Shown here: positions 22,285 through 30,568 of the stretch, one piece after another
How positions within the stretch are numbered: position 1 is the stretch's first letter
Layout of the letters: each line of letters opens with the position of its first letter
Notes under the pieces: model-generated
The model's input: the letters and a program-made list of their open reading frames with translations, nothing else
Told to the model about the DNA's origin: nothing
Databases searched by the model: none
Translations under genes and position numbers: made by a program
DNA from: an uncultured Eubacteriales bacterium
GTDB taxonomy: Bacteria; Bacillota; Clostridia; Christensenellales; CAG-138
Assembly (NCBI GenBank): GCA_900319345.1
Contig: ONNZ01000014.1
Span: 1-35,144 of the forward strand
Length of the DNA: 35,144 nucleotides
Reading direction: 5' to 3'

Positions 22285-24095
22285 GCGTCAAGGGCGAACA
22301 AAAAGCCATCTCCTTCCGCCACGTGGCCAATCGGGGCGCCTTCGAGCGTCCCGTCCAGCCGGCAGGCCAGGTGCTCAGGCGCCTTTGGACCTATATGCGG
22401 CCCCATCTGTGGGGCCTTCTGCTGGCGGCGGCGTTGAGCATCCTGGGGAACGTCATCGGCCTGGTGGGGCCTCGGCTTTCCGGCCGGGCCATTGACGCCA
22501 TATTGGGCGAAGGCGGCGTGGACTTTCCCAACGTGTTCCGCTACGCCCTGTGGATGGTGGGCTGTTACGCCCTCTCGGGGGCCATGACCTACGCCCTCTC
22601 CCGGCTCATGATCCGCATCAGCCGTAGCATCGTCTTCGACATGCGCCGGGACGCCTTCAACCGGCTGGTGTCCCTGCCCGTGAGCTACTTCGACCGCCAT
22701 CAGCCGGGGGACGTGATCAGCCGCATCAGCTACGACATCGATACCATCAACACCTCCCTGACCCACGATCTCGTGCAGATGGCCGCCAGTTTGGTGACGG
22801 TGGTGGGGTCGTTGCTGATGATGCTGTCCATCACGCCCCTGCTGGTACTGGTGTTCGCCGTGACCATCCCCCTGTCCATGGCCGTCACCCGGTATCGGGC
22901 CAAGCGGGTGCGACCCCTGTTTCGGGAGCGCTCCGCCAAGCTGGGGGCCATGAACGGCTTCATCGAGGAGATCACCGCCGGGCTCAAGACCATCCGCGCC
23001 TACGGCCGGGAGGAGGCCTTCACCCGCCGCTTCGATGGGAAGAACGACGAGGCCGTGGACGCCTTCTACCGGGCGGATCGCTTCGCATGTATCAACGGCC
23101 CCATCGTCAACTGCATCAACAACCTGTCGCTGGCCCTCATCTCCTTCTTCGGGATACTGCTCTACATGGGTGGCCGGGTGACGTTGGGGAACATCTCCTC
23201 CTTCGTGCTCTATTCCCGGAAGTTCTCCGGCCCCATCAACGAGTTCGCCAACATCATCTCGGACCTCCAATCCGCCCTGGCGGCGGCGGAGCGGGTGTTC
23301 CGCCTGATCGACGAGGAGCCGGAACCCGCCGACGATCCGGAGGCCCGAGCCATGGACGATGTCCGGGGCCACGTGGAGGCCCAGGCCCTTCGCTTCTCCT
23401 ACGAGCCGGGGCGGGAGATCCTCCACGGCGTGGACTTCGTGGCGCCGCCGGGGAAGGTGGTGGCCATCGTGGGGGAGACGGGCTGCGGCAAGACCACCCT
23501 CATCAACCTGCTCATGCGCTTTTACGACGCGGATAGCGGCCGGATCACCCTGGACGAACACCCCATCCGCAGCTTGCCCCGGGCGGACCTGAGGCGGGCC
23601 TATACCATGGTGCTCCAGGACACCTGGCTCTTTTACGGCACCATCCGGGAGAACATCGCCTACGGCAAGCCCGACGCCACGGAGGAGAAGATCGTGGCCG
23701 CGGCGAAGGCGGCTATGATCCACGGCTATATCGAGTCCCTGCCCCAGGGGTACGACACCCTCCTCTCCGACAACGCGGTGAACCTGTCCAAAGGGCAAAA
23801 GCAGCTCTTGACCATCGCCCGGGCTATCCTCATCGACTCCCCCATGCTGATCCTGGACGAGGCCACCAGCAACGTGGACACGCAGACCGAGCGACAGATC
23901 CAGTCCGCCATGCTCCGGCTCATGGAGGGGCGGACCTGCTTCGTCATCGCCCATCGGCTCTCCACCATCCAAGGGGCGGACCAGATCCTGGTCATGGACA
24001 AGGGCGCCATCGTGGAGCGGGGCACCCATCGGGAGCTCCTGTCCCGCAGGGGCACCTACTACGAGCTCTATGCCGCCCAGTTCCAGGGCGCATGA
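22281..24095 (+). CDS. ABC exporter half-transporter, catalytic subunit (BmrD/YheH-like)
   Basis: The 604-residue partner starts in an ATGA overlap. Six helices lie in residues 40-330; the nucleotide-binding domain has Walker A GETGCGKTT, Q-loop VLQDTW, Walker B MLILDE with Glu present and H-loop AHRLSTI. Its signature is LSKGQKQ rather than LSGGQ. The intact Walker B and histidine here, together with the intact signature in the first subunit, would form the one competent ATP site. The N-terminus has a short cytoplasmic extension (about 40 residues). Confidence 0.92.
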   Translation: MSVKGEQKAISFRHVANRGAFERPVQPAGQVLRRLWTYMRPHLWGLLLAAALSILGNVIGLVGPRLSGRAIDAILGEGGVDFPNVFRYALWMVGCYALSGAMTYALSRLMIRISRSIVFDMRRDAFNRLVSLPVSYFDRHQPGDVISRISYDIDTINTSLTHDLVQMAASLVTVVGSLLMMLSITPLLVLVFAVTIPLSMAVTRYRAKRVRPLFRERSAKLGAMNGFIEEITAGLKTIRAYGREEAFTRRFDGKNDEAVDAFYRADRFACINGPIVNCINNLSLALISFFGILLYMGGRVTLGNISSFVLYSRKFSGPINEFANIISDLQSALAAAERVFRLIDEEPEPADDPEARAMDDVRGHVEAQALRFSYEPGREILHGVDFVAPPGKVVAIVGETGCGKTTLINLLMRFYDADSGRITLDEHPIRSLPRADLRRAYTMVLQDTWLFYGTIRENIAYGKPDATEEKIVAAAKAAMIHGYIESLPQGYDTLLSDNAVNLSKGQKQLLTIARAILIDSPMLILDEATSNVDTQTERQIQSAMLRLMEGRTCFVIAHRLSTIQGADQILVMDKGAIVERGTHRELLSRRGTYYELYAAQFQGA

Positions 24096-24126
24096 TTCTT
24101 GCCATAGGCCAAGCGGATACAGAAAA

Positions 24127-24156
24127 GAAGCGGGCATTTCATCAAATGCCCGCTTC
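24127..24156. terminator. bidirectional terminator between converging operons
   Basis: GAAGCGGGCATTT (24127-24139) pairs perfectly with AAATGCCCGCTTC (24144-24156). The minus strand continues with TTTT-rich sequence, serving the Nudix gene. The plus strand has only GTTCG, so the exporter end is less sharply defined. Confidence 0.8.
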
Positions 24157-24180
24157 GTTCGTAAGAGAGAAGGTGTGGCT

Positions 24181-24729
24181 TCAGGTCACCTGCTTTTTTC
24201 TGGACAAGCCATATTTGTTATCGTGGAATTGGTAGGCGCCGTCCAGCATGCCCTCCAGAAAGTCCCGGGCCAGGCTGTTGGGGCGGACCTTTTCTCTCGC
24301 TTCCGCCAGGGAGAACCACTGCCAATCGTCGATCTCCTCGTTGGGATGGATCTCTTCGGAAGGGAGCAGGACCCGAAAATTGATCATCAACGTGTTGGAG
24401 GGGCCGAAATAGTGGGTCCGGTTGAATCGGATGCCGGCGGCCTCCACCCCCAGCTCCTCCCGGATCTCCCGCAGGGCGGCGGCTTCGGCGTCCTCCCCCT
24501 TGTTGACGTACCCGGCCACCAGGATATAGTCGTCCCGGCCGTACTGCTTGATGAGCAGGATCTTATCCTGCTCCGGGTTCATCACGATCATGCTGCAGGC
24601 CGTGCTGAAGACGGGGAAGACGAAGGATCTGCAGTGCTCGCAATAGGGGACCTGTCCTTCGCCCTTCAGCGGCTTTATGGTCAGCTTCGTGCCGCACTCC
24701 ATGCAGTAGTTCATGTGCTGCGTTCCCAT
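24181..24729 (-). CDS. NudC-like Nudix hydrolase with zinc ribbon
   Basis: The 182-residue protein has a zinc ribbon (CMECGTKL...CEHCRS, four cysteines within about residues 9-33) followed by a Nudix domain. Its box GYVNKGEDAEAAALREIREELG fits GX5EX7REUXEEXGU. This is the order found in NudC NAD+ diphosphatases and RNA-decapping enzymes. However, the diagnostic SQPWPFPxS motif after the box is replaced by YFGPSNTLMINF, so NAD(H) specificity is doubtful, and the large N-terminal domain of NudC is missing. ATG 24729 is chosen for its AAGGAGC ribosome binding site. The gene follows the epimerase by 14 bases in the same operon. Confidence 0.82.
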   Translation of the reverse strand: MGTQHMNYCMECGTKLTIKPLKGEGQVPYCEHCRSFVFPVFSTACSMIVMNPEQDKILLIKQYGRDDYILVAGYVNKGEDAEAAALREIREELGVEAAGIRFNRTHYFGPSNTLMINFRVLLPSEEIHPNEEIDDWQWFSLAEAREKVRPNSLARDFLEGMLDGAYQFHDNKYGLSRKKQVT

Positions 24730-24743
24730 GGCGCTGCTCCTTT

Positions 24744-25787
24744 CTATGCTTTTTCCGCGATCATTTCCCGCTTGGCGGCTTCCTGGGCCTCGATGACCCG
24801 GTCGCACCAGGCGTCGAACTGGGGGTCCTCCTGCTGGCATTCCTCCGGGTGGGACAGGATGTAGTCCAGGGCGATGCGCACCCCCTGGGAGAAGGGCACG
24901 TTGGTCTTCATATCCGGGGCGATGCGCTTGAGCTTGGCGTTGTCGAACACCACGGACGTGGCCTTGTCCCCCAGGAGGCTCCCTTCAAAATCGTACCCCC
25001 AGGGCTTGCCCGCCGCCGCCAGAAAGGCGGAGGAGACGTAGTAGGGCCGCAGGGGCACCCCCAGGGCGTCCGCGATGGTCTCGTAGATCTGGTTCCAGGT
25101 CAGCGTCTCGTCCCCGGTGATCTGGAACGCTTCGCCGATGGCGCGGCGATCCCCCATGAGGGCGGTGTACCCCACGGCGAAGTCCGCGTTGAAAGTCACC
25201 GTCCAAAGGGAGGTGCCGTCGCCCTGGATGATGACGGGCTTCCCGTCCAGCATCCGCCGGATGACCTGCCAGAAGCCCTTGGCGCCGTGGACGCCCAGGG
25301 GGATATGGCGCTCGTCGTAGGTATGGCTGGGCCGCACGATGGTCACCGGGAACCCCTCCTCCCGGTACTTGCCCATGAGGAACGCCTCGCAGGCGATCTT
25401 GTTCCGGGAGTAAGCCCAGTAGGGGTTGGCCAAGGTCGTGCCCTCGGTGACGCGGTACCCCGCCGCCGGCTTATGGTAGGCGGAAGCGGAGCTGACGAAG
25501 ATATACTGCCGGGTCTTCCCGCGAAACAGCCTATAGTCCCGTTCCACCTGGTCCGGCGTGAAGCCGATGAACTCACTCACCACGTCGAAGGTCATACCTT
25601 GCAGCAATTCAGCCACCGCGGCTTCGTCGTGGATATCGGCGACGATCTGATGGACCCCCGCGGGCGCCCGGTCGCTCCGATTCCCCCGGTTCAGGAGCCA
25701 CACCTCCCAGCCGCCCTCCTGACAGAGTCGCCGAACCACGGCGGAACTGATGGTCCCGGTCCCGCCGATAAACAAAGCTTTCCGCAT
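24744..25787 (-). CDS. NAD-dependent epimerase/dehydratase family protein (extended SDR)
   Basis: The 347-residue cytoplasmic protein begins with a Rossmann motif of the atypical extended type (FIGGTGTISS at 6-15). It continues with FVSSASAYHK, a YSRNK catalytic Tyr-Lys pair, IVRPSHTYDERHIP and a C-terminal substrate domain. Proteins of this sort act on nucleotide sugars or related small metabolites; the substrate is unknown. ATG 25787 is preferred to one 15 bases upstream because GGAGG lies between them. It has a strong promoter and co-transcribes the Nudix gene. Confidence 0.85.
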   Translation of the reverse strand: MRKALFIGGTGTISSAVVRRLCQEGGWEVWLLNRGNRSDRAPAGVHQIVADIHDEAAVAELLQGMTFDVVSEFIGFTPDQVERDYRLFRGKTRQYIFVSSASAYHKPAAGYRVTEGTTLANPYWAYSRNKIACEAFLMGKYREEGFPVTIVRPSHTYDERHIPLGVHGAKGFWQVIRRMLDGKPVIIQGDGTSLWTVTFNADFAVGYTALMGDRRAIGEAFQITGDETLTWNQIYETIADALGVPLRPYYVSSAFLAAAGKPWGYDFEGSLLGDKATSVVFDNAKLKRIAPDMKTNVPFSQGVRIALDYILSHPEECQQEDPQFDAWCDRVIEAQEAAKREMIAEKA

Positions 25788-25818
25788 ATGCGCCTCCTCC
25801 ATGGCCGTCGTTTACCTC

Positions 25819-25848
25819 ATTATAGTTTTCGTGCCGCGCCCCTGTCAA
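25819..25848 (-). promoter_or_regulatory. promoter of the epimerase-Nudix operon
   Basis: On the minus strand, perfect TTGACA (25848-25843) and TATAAT (25824-25819) boxes with an 18-base spacer. Confidence 0.8.
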
Positions 25849-25913
25849 CGGCTTGGATGCTCGATGAACGGAAACGATCGGGACATGGGGGCGGGCTTTT
25901 TCTACAAAGTTCC

Positions 25914-25942
25914 TTGTAAACCGTGGGCAAAACCGGTATAAT
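25914..25942 (+). promoter_or_regulatory. promoter of the phosphohexomutase gene
   Basis: TTGTAA (25914-25919), a 17-base spacer and a perfect TATAAT (25937-25942), 40 bases before the start codon. Confidence 0.7.
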
Positions 25943-25982
25943 CCATGTATACCCAAGGATTTGAACGGATCGGAGGAAAGGT

Positions 25983-27485
25983 ATGGACTATTCGAGCTTG
26001 CAGAACGGCAGCGACATTCGCGGGGTGGCCATGGAAGGGGTCGCCGGGCAAGAGGTGAACCTGACGGAGCAGGCCTGCCGGGACATGGGCCGGGGCTTTG
26101 CCCTGTGGCTGCGGGCGCGCCTGGGGAAGGACGATCTCAGGGTGGCCGTGGGCCGTGATTCCCGGTTGACCGGGCCGGCGCTGGCCCGCTGGATCGGCGA
26201 AGCGCTGGCGGCGGAAGGCGTGGCGGTGACGGACATGGGCATGGCCTCCACGCCCGCCATGTTCATGGCCACGGTGACGGAAGGCTTTCGGTTCGACGGG
26301 GCCGTCATGGTCACGGCCAGCCACCTGCCCTTCAACCGCAACGGCTACAAGTTCTTCACCGGCCAGGGCGGCCTGGAGAAGCAGGATATCAAAGCCATCC
26401 TGACCCTGGCGGCCTCCGACGGCCATACGGGGCTCCCCGCCGCGGCCCTGTCGGAGGGCAGCTTCATGCCGGTATACGCCGATATCCTGTGCCGCAAGGT
26501 ACGGGAAGCTACGGGCTGCGAGCGCCCCCTGGAGGGCCTTCGGATCGTGGTGGACGCGGGCAACGGCGCCGGCGGGTTCTATGCCGCCCAGGTGCTGGAG
26601 CCCTTGGGGGCGGACACCACCGGGTCCCGGTTCCTGGACCCCGACGGCACCTTCCCCAACCACATCCCCAACCCGGAGAACGAGGCAGCCATGGCGGCCA
26701 TCCGGTCGGCGGTGCTGGAAAACAAAGCGGACCTGGGCATCATCTTCGACACCGACGTGGATCGGGCCGGGGCGGTGCTCTCCGACGGGAGCGAACTCAA
26801 TCGCAACCGCATCATCGCCATGATGGCGGCCATCCTGCTGCGGGAGCATCCCGGCACCACCATCGTCACCGACTCCATCACCTCCACGGGCCTCGCCAAG
26901 TTCATCGCGGCCCACGGCGGCGTCCACCACCGGTTCAAGCGGGGCTATCGAAACGTGATCAACGAGTCCATCCGGCTCAACGACGAGGGCCGGGACAGCC
27001 AGATGGCCATGGAGACCTCCGGCCACGGGGCCCTGAAGGAGAACTACTTCCTGGACGACGGAGCGTATCTGGTGACCCGGCTGCTGATGGAGCTGGCCAA
27101 GGGGCGCCGGGAGGGGTATACCCTTCCATCCCTGATCGCGGATCTGCAGGAGCCTGCGGAGAGCCGGGAGTTCCGCATGGATCTGCGGCTGCCGGACTTC
27201 AAGCCCTATGGCAACGATATCATCGAACAGCTTCGCGATTACGCTGCCCAACGGCCTGGCTGGGCCCTGGCCCCCAACAACTACGAGGGGGTGCGGGTCG
27301 ATCTCGACAGGGATCACGGCGACGGCTGGTTCCTGCTGCGCATGAGCCTCCACGAGCCCCTGATGCCCCTCAATATGGAATCCGACAGCGCGGGCGGCGT
27401 CAAGACCATCGCCCGGGAGCTCGTTCCCTTCCTCCAGCGGTTCGACCAACTCGATACAGCCGCGCTGGCCGAGTTCGCCCGCTGA
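25983..27485 (+). CDS. phosphomannomutase/phosphoglucomutase-family phosphohexomutase
   Basis: The 500-residue cytoplasmic enzyme moves phosphate between C1 and C6 (or C1 and C2/C4) of hexoses. The domains appear in order: active-site loop TASHLPFNRNGYK with phosphoserine Ser113, metal loop DTDVDRAG, sugar-binding loop ETSGHGALKENYFLDDGAY, and a C-terminal phosphate-binding domain that contains NNYEGVRVDL. All catalytic elements are intact. The sugar loop reads METSGH rather than GEESGH, so glucose/mannose preference cannot be called. GGAGGAAAGGT precedes ATG 25983. It may feed the glycosylation or glucose-phosphate pool together with the pgi gene. Confidence 0.92.
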   Translation: MDYSSLQNGSDIRGVAMEGVAGQEVNLTEQACRDMGRGFALWLRARLGKDDLRVAVGRDSRLTGPALARWIGEALAAEGVAVTDMGMASTPAMFMATVTEGFRFDGAVMVTASHLPFNRNGYKFFTGQGGLEKQDIKAILTLAASDGHTGLPAAALSEGSFMPVYADILCRKVREATGCERPLEGLRIVVDAGNGAGGFYAAQVLEPLGADTTGSRFLDPDGTFPNHIPNPENEAAMAAIRSAVLENKADLGIIFDTDVDRAGAVLSDGSELNRNRIIAMMAAILLREHPGTTIVTDSITSTGLAKFIAAHGGVHHRFKRGYRNVINESIRLNDEGRDSQMAMETSGHGALKENYFLDDGAYLVTRLLMELAKGRREGYTLPSLIADLQEPAESREFRMDLRLPDFKPYGNDIIEQLRDYAAQRPGWALAPNNYEGVRVDLDRDHGDGWFLLRMSLHEPLMPLNMESDSAGGVKTIARELVPFLQRFDQLDTAALAEFAR

Positions 27486-27506
27486 TCCGCGATTTTTTCA
27501 GACCCC

Positions 27507-27535
27507 TTTATGAAAGCGAGCTTTTCCTGTATACT
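27507..27535 (+). promoter_or_regulatory. possible promoter of the PAS-CPBP gene
   Basis: TTTATG (27507-27512), a 17-base spacer and TATACT (27530-27535). The -35 box is weak. Confidence 0.4.
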
Positions 27536-27566
27536 ATAAGAAAAGAAGAAAAAGAGGACGGCACAG

Positions 27567-28802
27567 ATGGAAACAGAAAAAGAGAAGGTGGTTCAGCCGC
27601 CTGCGGAAGACGCGGTCAAAGCCGATCAGGAGACCCTGCAGCGGAGCCAGCAGGAGGACGAGCTGCAGGACATGCTGGACGAGAAGGTGGCCGACACGCT
27701 CCTCAACAGCGACATGGAGGTGGAGACCTCCGACGAAACGGACGTGAGCGATGAGATCGTCCAGCAGACCATCGACGCGGAGGAGATGCAGGAGACCCTC
27801 GACACCCGGGTCCTGCGGGACTTCGACGAGGGGATCATCACCTTTGACCGCAGCGGCATCATCCGGTACATCAACCCTTCGGCGTCCATGATCCTGGGAT
27901 TGGAGGACAACGCGGTGGGCAAGCGGTACAGGGACGTGTTCGGCAGGGACAACGACGCGCTGCTGGAGTTCCTGGTGAAGGCCACGGCGGAGAAGAACGC
28001 CTCCCAGCGGGGCGATATCCTGTTCCGCCGAGGGGACGGCAGCTCCGTGCGCCTCAACACCAGCTGCATCTGTCTGGAGGACGACGAGGACCCCCAGGAA
28101 CGGAGCTACGCCATCCACTTCGACGACATCACCGAGATCGACATCCTGCGCCGCAAGCGCCGGGAGAGCTCGGCGGTGTTCATCGGCACCATGACCGCCG
28201 TCTCCATCTGGATCTATGTGGTCGCCCTGTGGCAGCAGACCGGGCAGAAGGTCTCCCAGGAGATCATGACCCAGTTCATCCACGCCATCTCCCTCATCAT
28301 GTTCTTCTACATCCGCCATTACACCCACTTCTCCTTCGAGGAGATGGGCCTGAAGATCAAGGGCATCGGCAAGGCGATCAAGGTGGACGTTCTGCTGACG
28401 GCGATCTTTACGGCGGTGCTGTTCGGCATAAAGCTCATCCTCCTGCGCGTTTCCCCGGGCTTTTTCCCCGCCGACGCACCCTTCTGGGATTGGAGCCGCA
28501 TGAACTGGTCCGATTTCACCTATCCGCTGACGGCCATCCTGCAGGAATTTTTGTCCCGGGGCGTCATCCATGAGAACCTGCGCCGCATCTTCGTGGGGAA
28601 GTACAGCGAGGCGGCGGCCATCGTGGTCTCTTCGTTGCTGTTCGGCGCGCTCCACATCCACCGGGGCTTCATGTACATGCTGGCCGCCACGGCGCTGCTG
28701 TCCATCTTCGGCATCCTCTACCGCAAGCAGAACAGCATCTGGGGCCTCTGCATCCCCCACTTCGTCCTGGGCGAGGTGGTCTGGTACCTGGGATTCGTTT
28801 AA
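27567..28802 (+). CDS. PAS domain-CPBP intramembrane protease fusion
   Basis: The 411-residue protein has an acidic, probably coiled N-terminal region (1-80), a PAS-type sensor (about 82-195: VLRDFDEGIITFDRSGIIRY, a central NPSASMILGL, and a closing SYAIHFDDITEID), and a membrane domain of the CPBP/Abi type (about 200-411). The membrane motifs are a first motif reading QEFLSR (Gln326-Glu327...Arg331, so the usual first Glu is Gln), a second FGALH (Phe359, His363), and His398 in IPHF. Such enzymes cleave membrane peptides or act as scaffolds. Placing a cytosolic PAS ahead of the protease suggests signal-gated proteolysis. GAGGACGG precedes ATG 27567, and a clear terminator follows. Confidence 0.85.
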   Translation: METEKEKVVQPPAEDAVKADQETLQRSQQEDELQDMLDEKVADTLLNSDMEVETSDETDVSDEIVQQTIDAEEMQETLDTRVLRDFDEGIITFDRSGIIRYINPSASMILGLEDNAVGKRYRDVFGRDNDALLEFLVKATAEKNASQRGDILFRRGDGSSVRLNTSCICLEDDEDPQERSYAIHFDDITEIDILRRKRRESSAVFIGTMTAVSIWIYVVALWQQTGQKVSQEIMTQFIHAISLIMFFYIRHYTHFSFEEMGLKIKGIGKAIKVDVLLTAIFTAVLFGIKLILLRVSPGFFPADAPFWDWSRMNWSDFTYPLTAILQEFLSRGVIHENLRRIFVGKYSEAAAIVVSSLLFGALHIHRGFMYMLAATALLSIFGILYRKQNSIWGLCIPHFVLGEVVWYLGFV

Positions 28803-28812
28803 GGAACATCTG

Positions 28813-28839
28813 AAAAAAAGCCCTGGCAAGGGCTTTTTT
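28813..28839 (+). terminator. terminator of the PAS-CPBP gene
   Basis: AAAAAAGCCC (28814-28823) pairs with GGGCTTTTTT (28830-28839) around a six-base loop. The A-run also makes it usable on the minus strand. Confidence 0.85.
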
Positions 28840-28885
28840 CATATATGTGTTTTTGGGGATCGGCGATCGTGAGCGAAGGGCGGCC

Positions 28886-28914
28886 TTGTTTACAGAGGTG
28901 AGCCGTGGTATACT
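28886..28914 (+). promoter_or_regulatory. promoter of the zincin-sbcDC cluster
   Basis: TTGTTT (28886-28891), a 17-base spacer and TATACT (28909-28914), about 78 bases before the zincin gene. Confidence 0.5.
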
Positions 28915-28991
28915 CGATCGTAGGGGAGGGATCGTCGGCCCCGGGCGGCAGGGGACCTTCCCATCATGAACGAGGATCCCGGGGGAGGGAC

Positions 28992-29378
28992 ATGATCGGT
29001 ATCGAGGAATACAGAAAGATCATATCGGAGCTGCTGGACGAGCTGCCGGACCAGTTCTTTCGGGAGCTTTCCGGCGGCGTGATCGTGTCGGAAGCGGTCT
29101 GCGTCCCGAGCTACGCCCGGGGAGACGACCTGTTCACCCTGGGACAGTATCAGGTGTTTTCCGGCGTGCGGCAGGTCACCATGTACAAGGGTTCCTTCGA
29201 TCGGGCATACCCACGGGCGAACGAGGACCAGGCGAAGGAGATCCTTCGGGGCGTCCTGCGCCATGAGATCCGGCACCACCTGGAATCCCTGGGCGGCATC
29301 CACGACGCCTCCTCCCTGGAGGCGGCGGACGAACGGGATAAGCAGGCGTACCTGTCGCGCCACGGGGCGCAGGGATAG
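28992..29378 (+). CDS. small zincin-like metallopeptidase family protein
   Basis: The 128-residue cytoplasmic protein resembles the short 'possible zincin' family: a helical start with LLDELPDQFFREL, a FTLGQYQ strand, VTMYKGSFDRAY and the zinc motif HEIRHHLE (HExxH) near residue 100, ending in a charged AADERDKQAYL helix. A third ligand could lie in the acidic tail. No protease substrate is known for the family. ATG 28992 is chosen because GGAGGGAC precedes it; an upstream extension to 28905 looks non-coding. It lies 53 bases before sbcD, in the same direction. Confidence 0.75.
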   Translation: MIGIEEYRKIISELLDELPDQFFRELSGGVIVSEAVCVPSYARGDDLFTLGQYQVFSGVRQVTMYKGSFDRAYPRANEDQAKEILRGVLRHEIRHHLESLGGIHDASSLEAADERDKQAYLSRHGAQG

Positions 29379-29431
29379 CGAGATCTACATCCATCAGGGC
29401 ATTTTACGTCAGAGGGACCACAGGAGGCGTC

Positions 29432-30568
29432 ATGAAGATCGTCCATCTATCCGACCTGCACCTGGGCAAGCGGGTCAACGAGTTCAGCATGCTGGAGGAT
29501 CAGGCCTATATCCTGGCCGAGATCCTCCGGATCATCGATCGGGTCCAGCCCCAGGCGGTGATCGTGGCCGGTGACGTGTACGACAAGCCCGTGCCCCCCG
29601 CCGAGGCGGTGGAGCTCTTCGACGACTTCCTCTGGCGGCTGGCCCAGCGGCAGGTCCAGGTCTTCATCATCAGCGGCAACCACGACTCCCCGGAGCGGAT
29701 CGCCTTCGCCTCCCGGCTCATCGACAGCAGCGGCATCCACCTGTCCCCGGTCTATGGCGGGCAGGTGACGCCCATCACCCTACAAGACCAGTACGGTCCG
29801 GTCCATTTCTACATGCTGCCCTTCGTGAAGCCCGCCCACGTGCGCCGGTACTTCGAGGACGCCGAGATTAACTCCTACACGGACGCGGTGAAAACGGCCG
29901 TCGACGCCATGGCCATGGACAAGGGGCAGCGGAACGTGCTCGTCACCCACCAGTTCGTCACCGGCGCGGCCAGGTCCGAGTCGGAGGACGTCTCCGTGGG
30001 CGGGGCGGACAACGTGGACGCCTCGGTATTCGACGGCATCGACTACGTGGCCCTCGGGCACATCCACGGCCCCCAGAGCATGGGCTCCGACCGGATCCGC
30101 TACTCGGGCACCCCCCTCAAATACTCCTTCTCGGAGGCGAAGCACAATAAATCAGTCACCGTGGCCACTCTGGGCGAGAAGGGGACCTTGACGGTGGAGA
30201 CCGTGCCCCTGACGGCCCGGCACGACATGCGGGAGATCCGGGGGTGTTACAACGATCTCGTGACCCGGGCGAACTACGAGGGCACCGCCACGGACGACTA
30301 CCTCCACATCGTCCTCACCGACGAGGAGGATATCCCGGACGTGATGAGCCGGCTGCGGGTCATCTACCCCAATTTGATGAAGATCGACTACGACAACCAG
30401 CGCACCCGCACCGGCGGCCAGATCACCGGCGCCGACGCCCCGGAGACCAGGACGCCCCTGGAGCTGCTGTCGGCGTTCTACGAGCTGCAGAACGGGCAGC
30501 CCATGAGCGAGGAGCAGACCCGGTACGCCAAGGCGCTCATCGAGAAGATCTGGGAGGAGGGAGCATGA
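29432..30568 (+). CDS. sbcD: exonuclease SbcCD, subunit D (Mre11-like nuclease)
   Basis: The 378-residue nuclease subunit shows all phosphoesterase motifs: LSDLHLG (8-13), VAGDVYD, ISGNHDSP, LVTHQF and GHIHGPQ, then a capping domain. With SbcC it cuts hairpins and blocked double-strand ends during DNA repair. AGGAGGCGTC precedes ATG 29432, and the stop overlaps the sbcC start (ATGA), the usual coupled arrangement. Confidence 0.96.
   Translation: MKIVHLSDLHLGKRVNEFSMLEDQAYILAEILRIIDRVQPQAVIVAGDVYDKPVPPAEAVELFDDFLWRLAQRQVQVFIISGNHDSPERIAFASRLIDSSGIHLSPVYGGQVTPITLQDQYGPVHFYMLPFVKPAHVRRYFEDAEINSYTDAVKTAVDAMAMDKGQRNVLVTHQFVTGAARSESEDVSVGGADNVDASVFDGIDYVALGHIHGPQSMGSDRIRYSGTPLKYSFSEAKHNKSVTVATLGEKGTLTVETVPLTARHDMREIRGCYNDLVTRANYEGTATDDYLHIVLTDEEDIPDVMSRLRVIYPNLMKIDYDNQRTRTGGQITGADAPETRTPLELLSAFYELQNGQPMSEEQTRYAKALIEKIWEEGA

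Noticed and set aside
22104-24137. 677-codon minus-strand frame opposite the second ABC subunit
   Set aside because: Antisense shadow of an intact transporter gene; His/Gly/Asp-rich composition with no motif.
30244-30564. N-terminal extension of SbcC upstream of 30565
   Set aside because: It lies out of frame inside sbcD; the ATGA overlap start gives the normal N-terminus MRPIQLTMSAFGPY.
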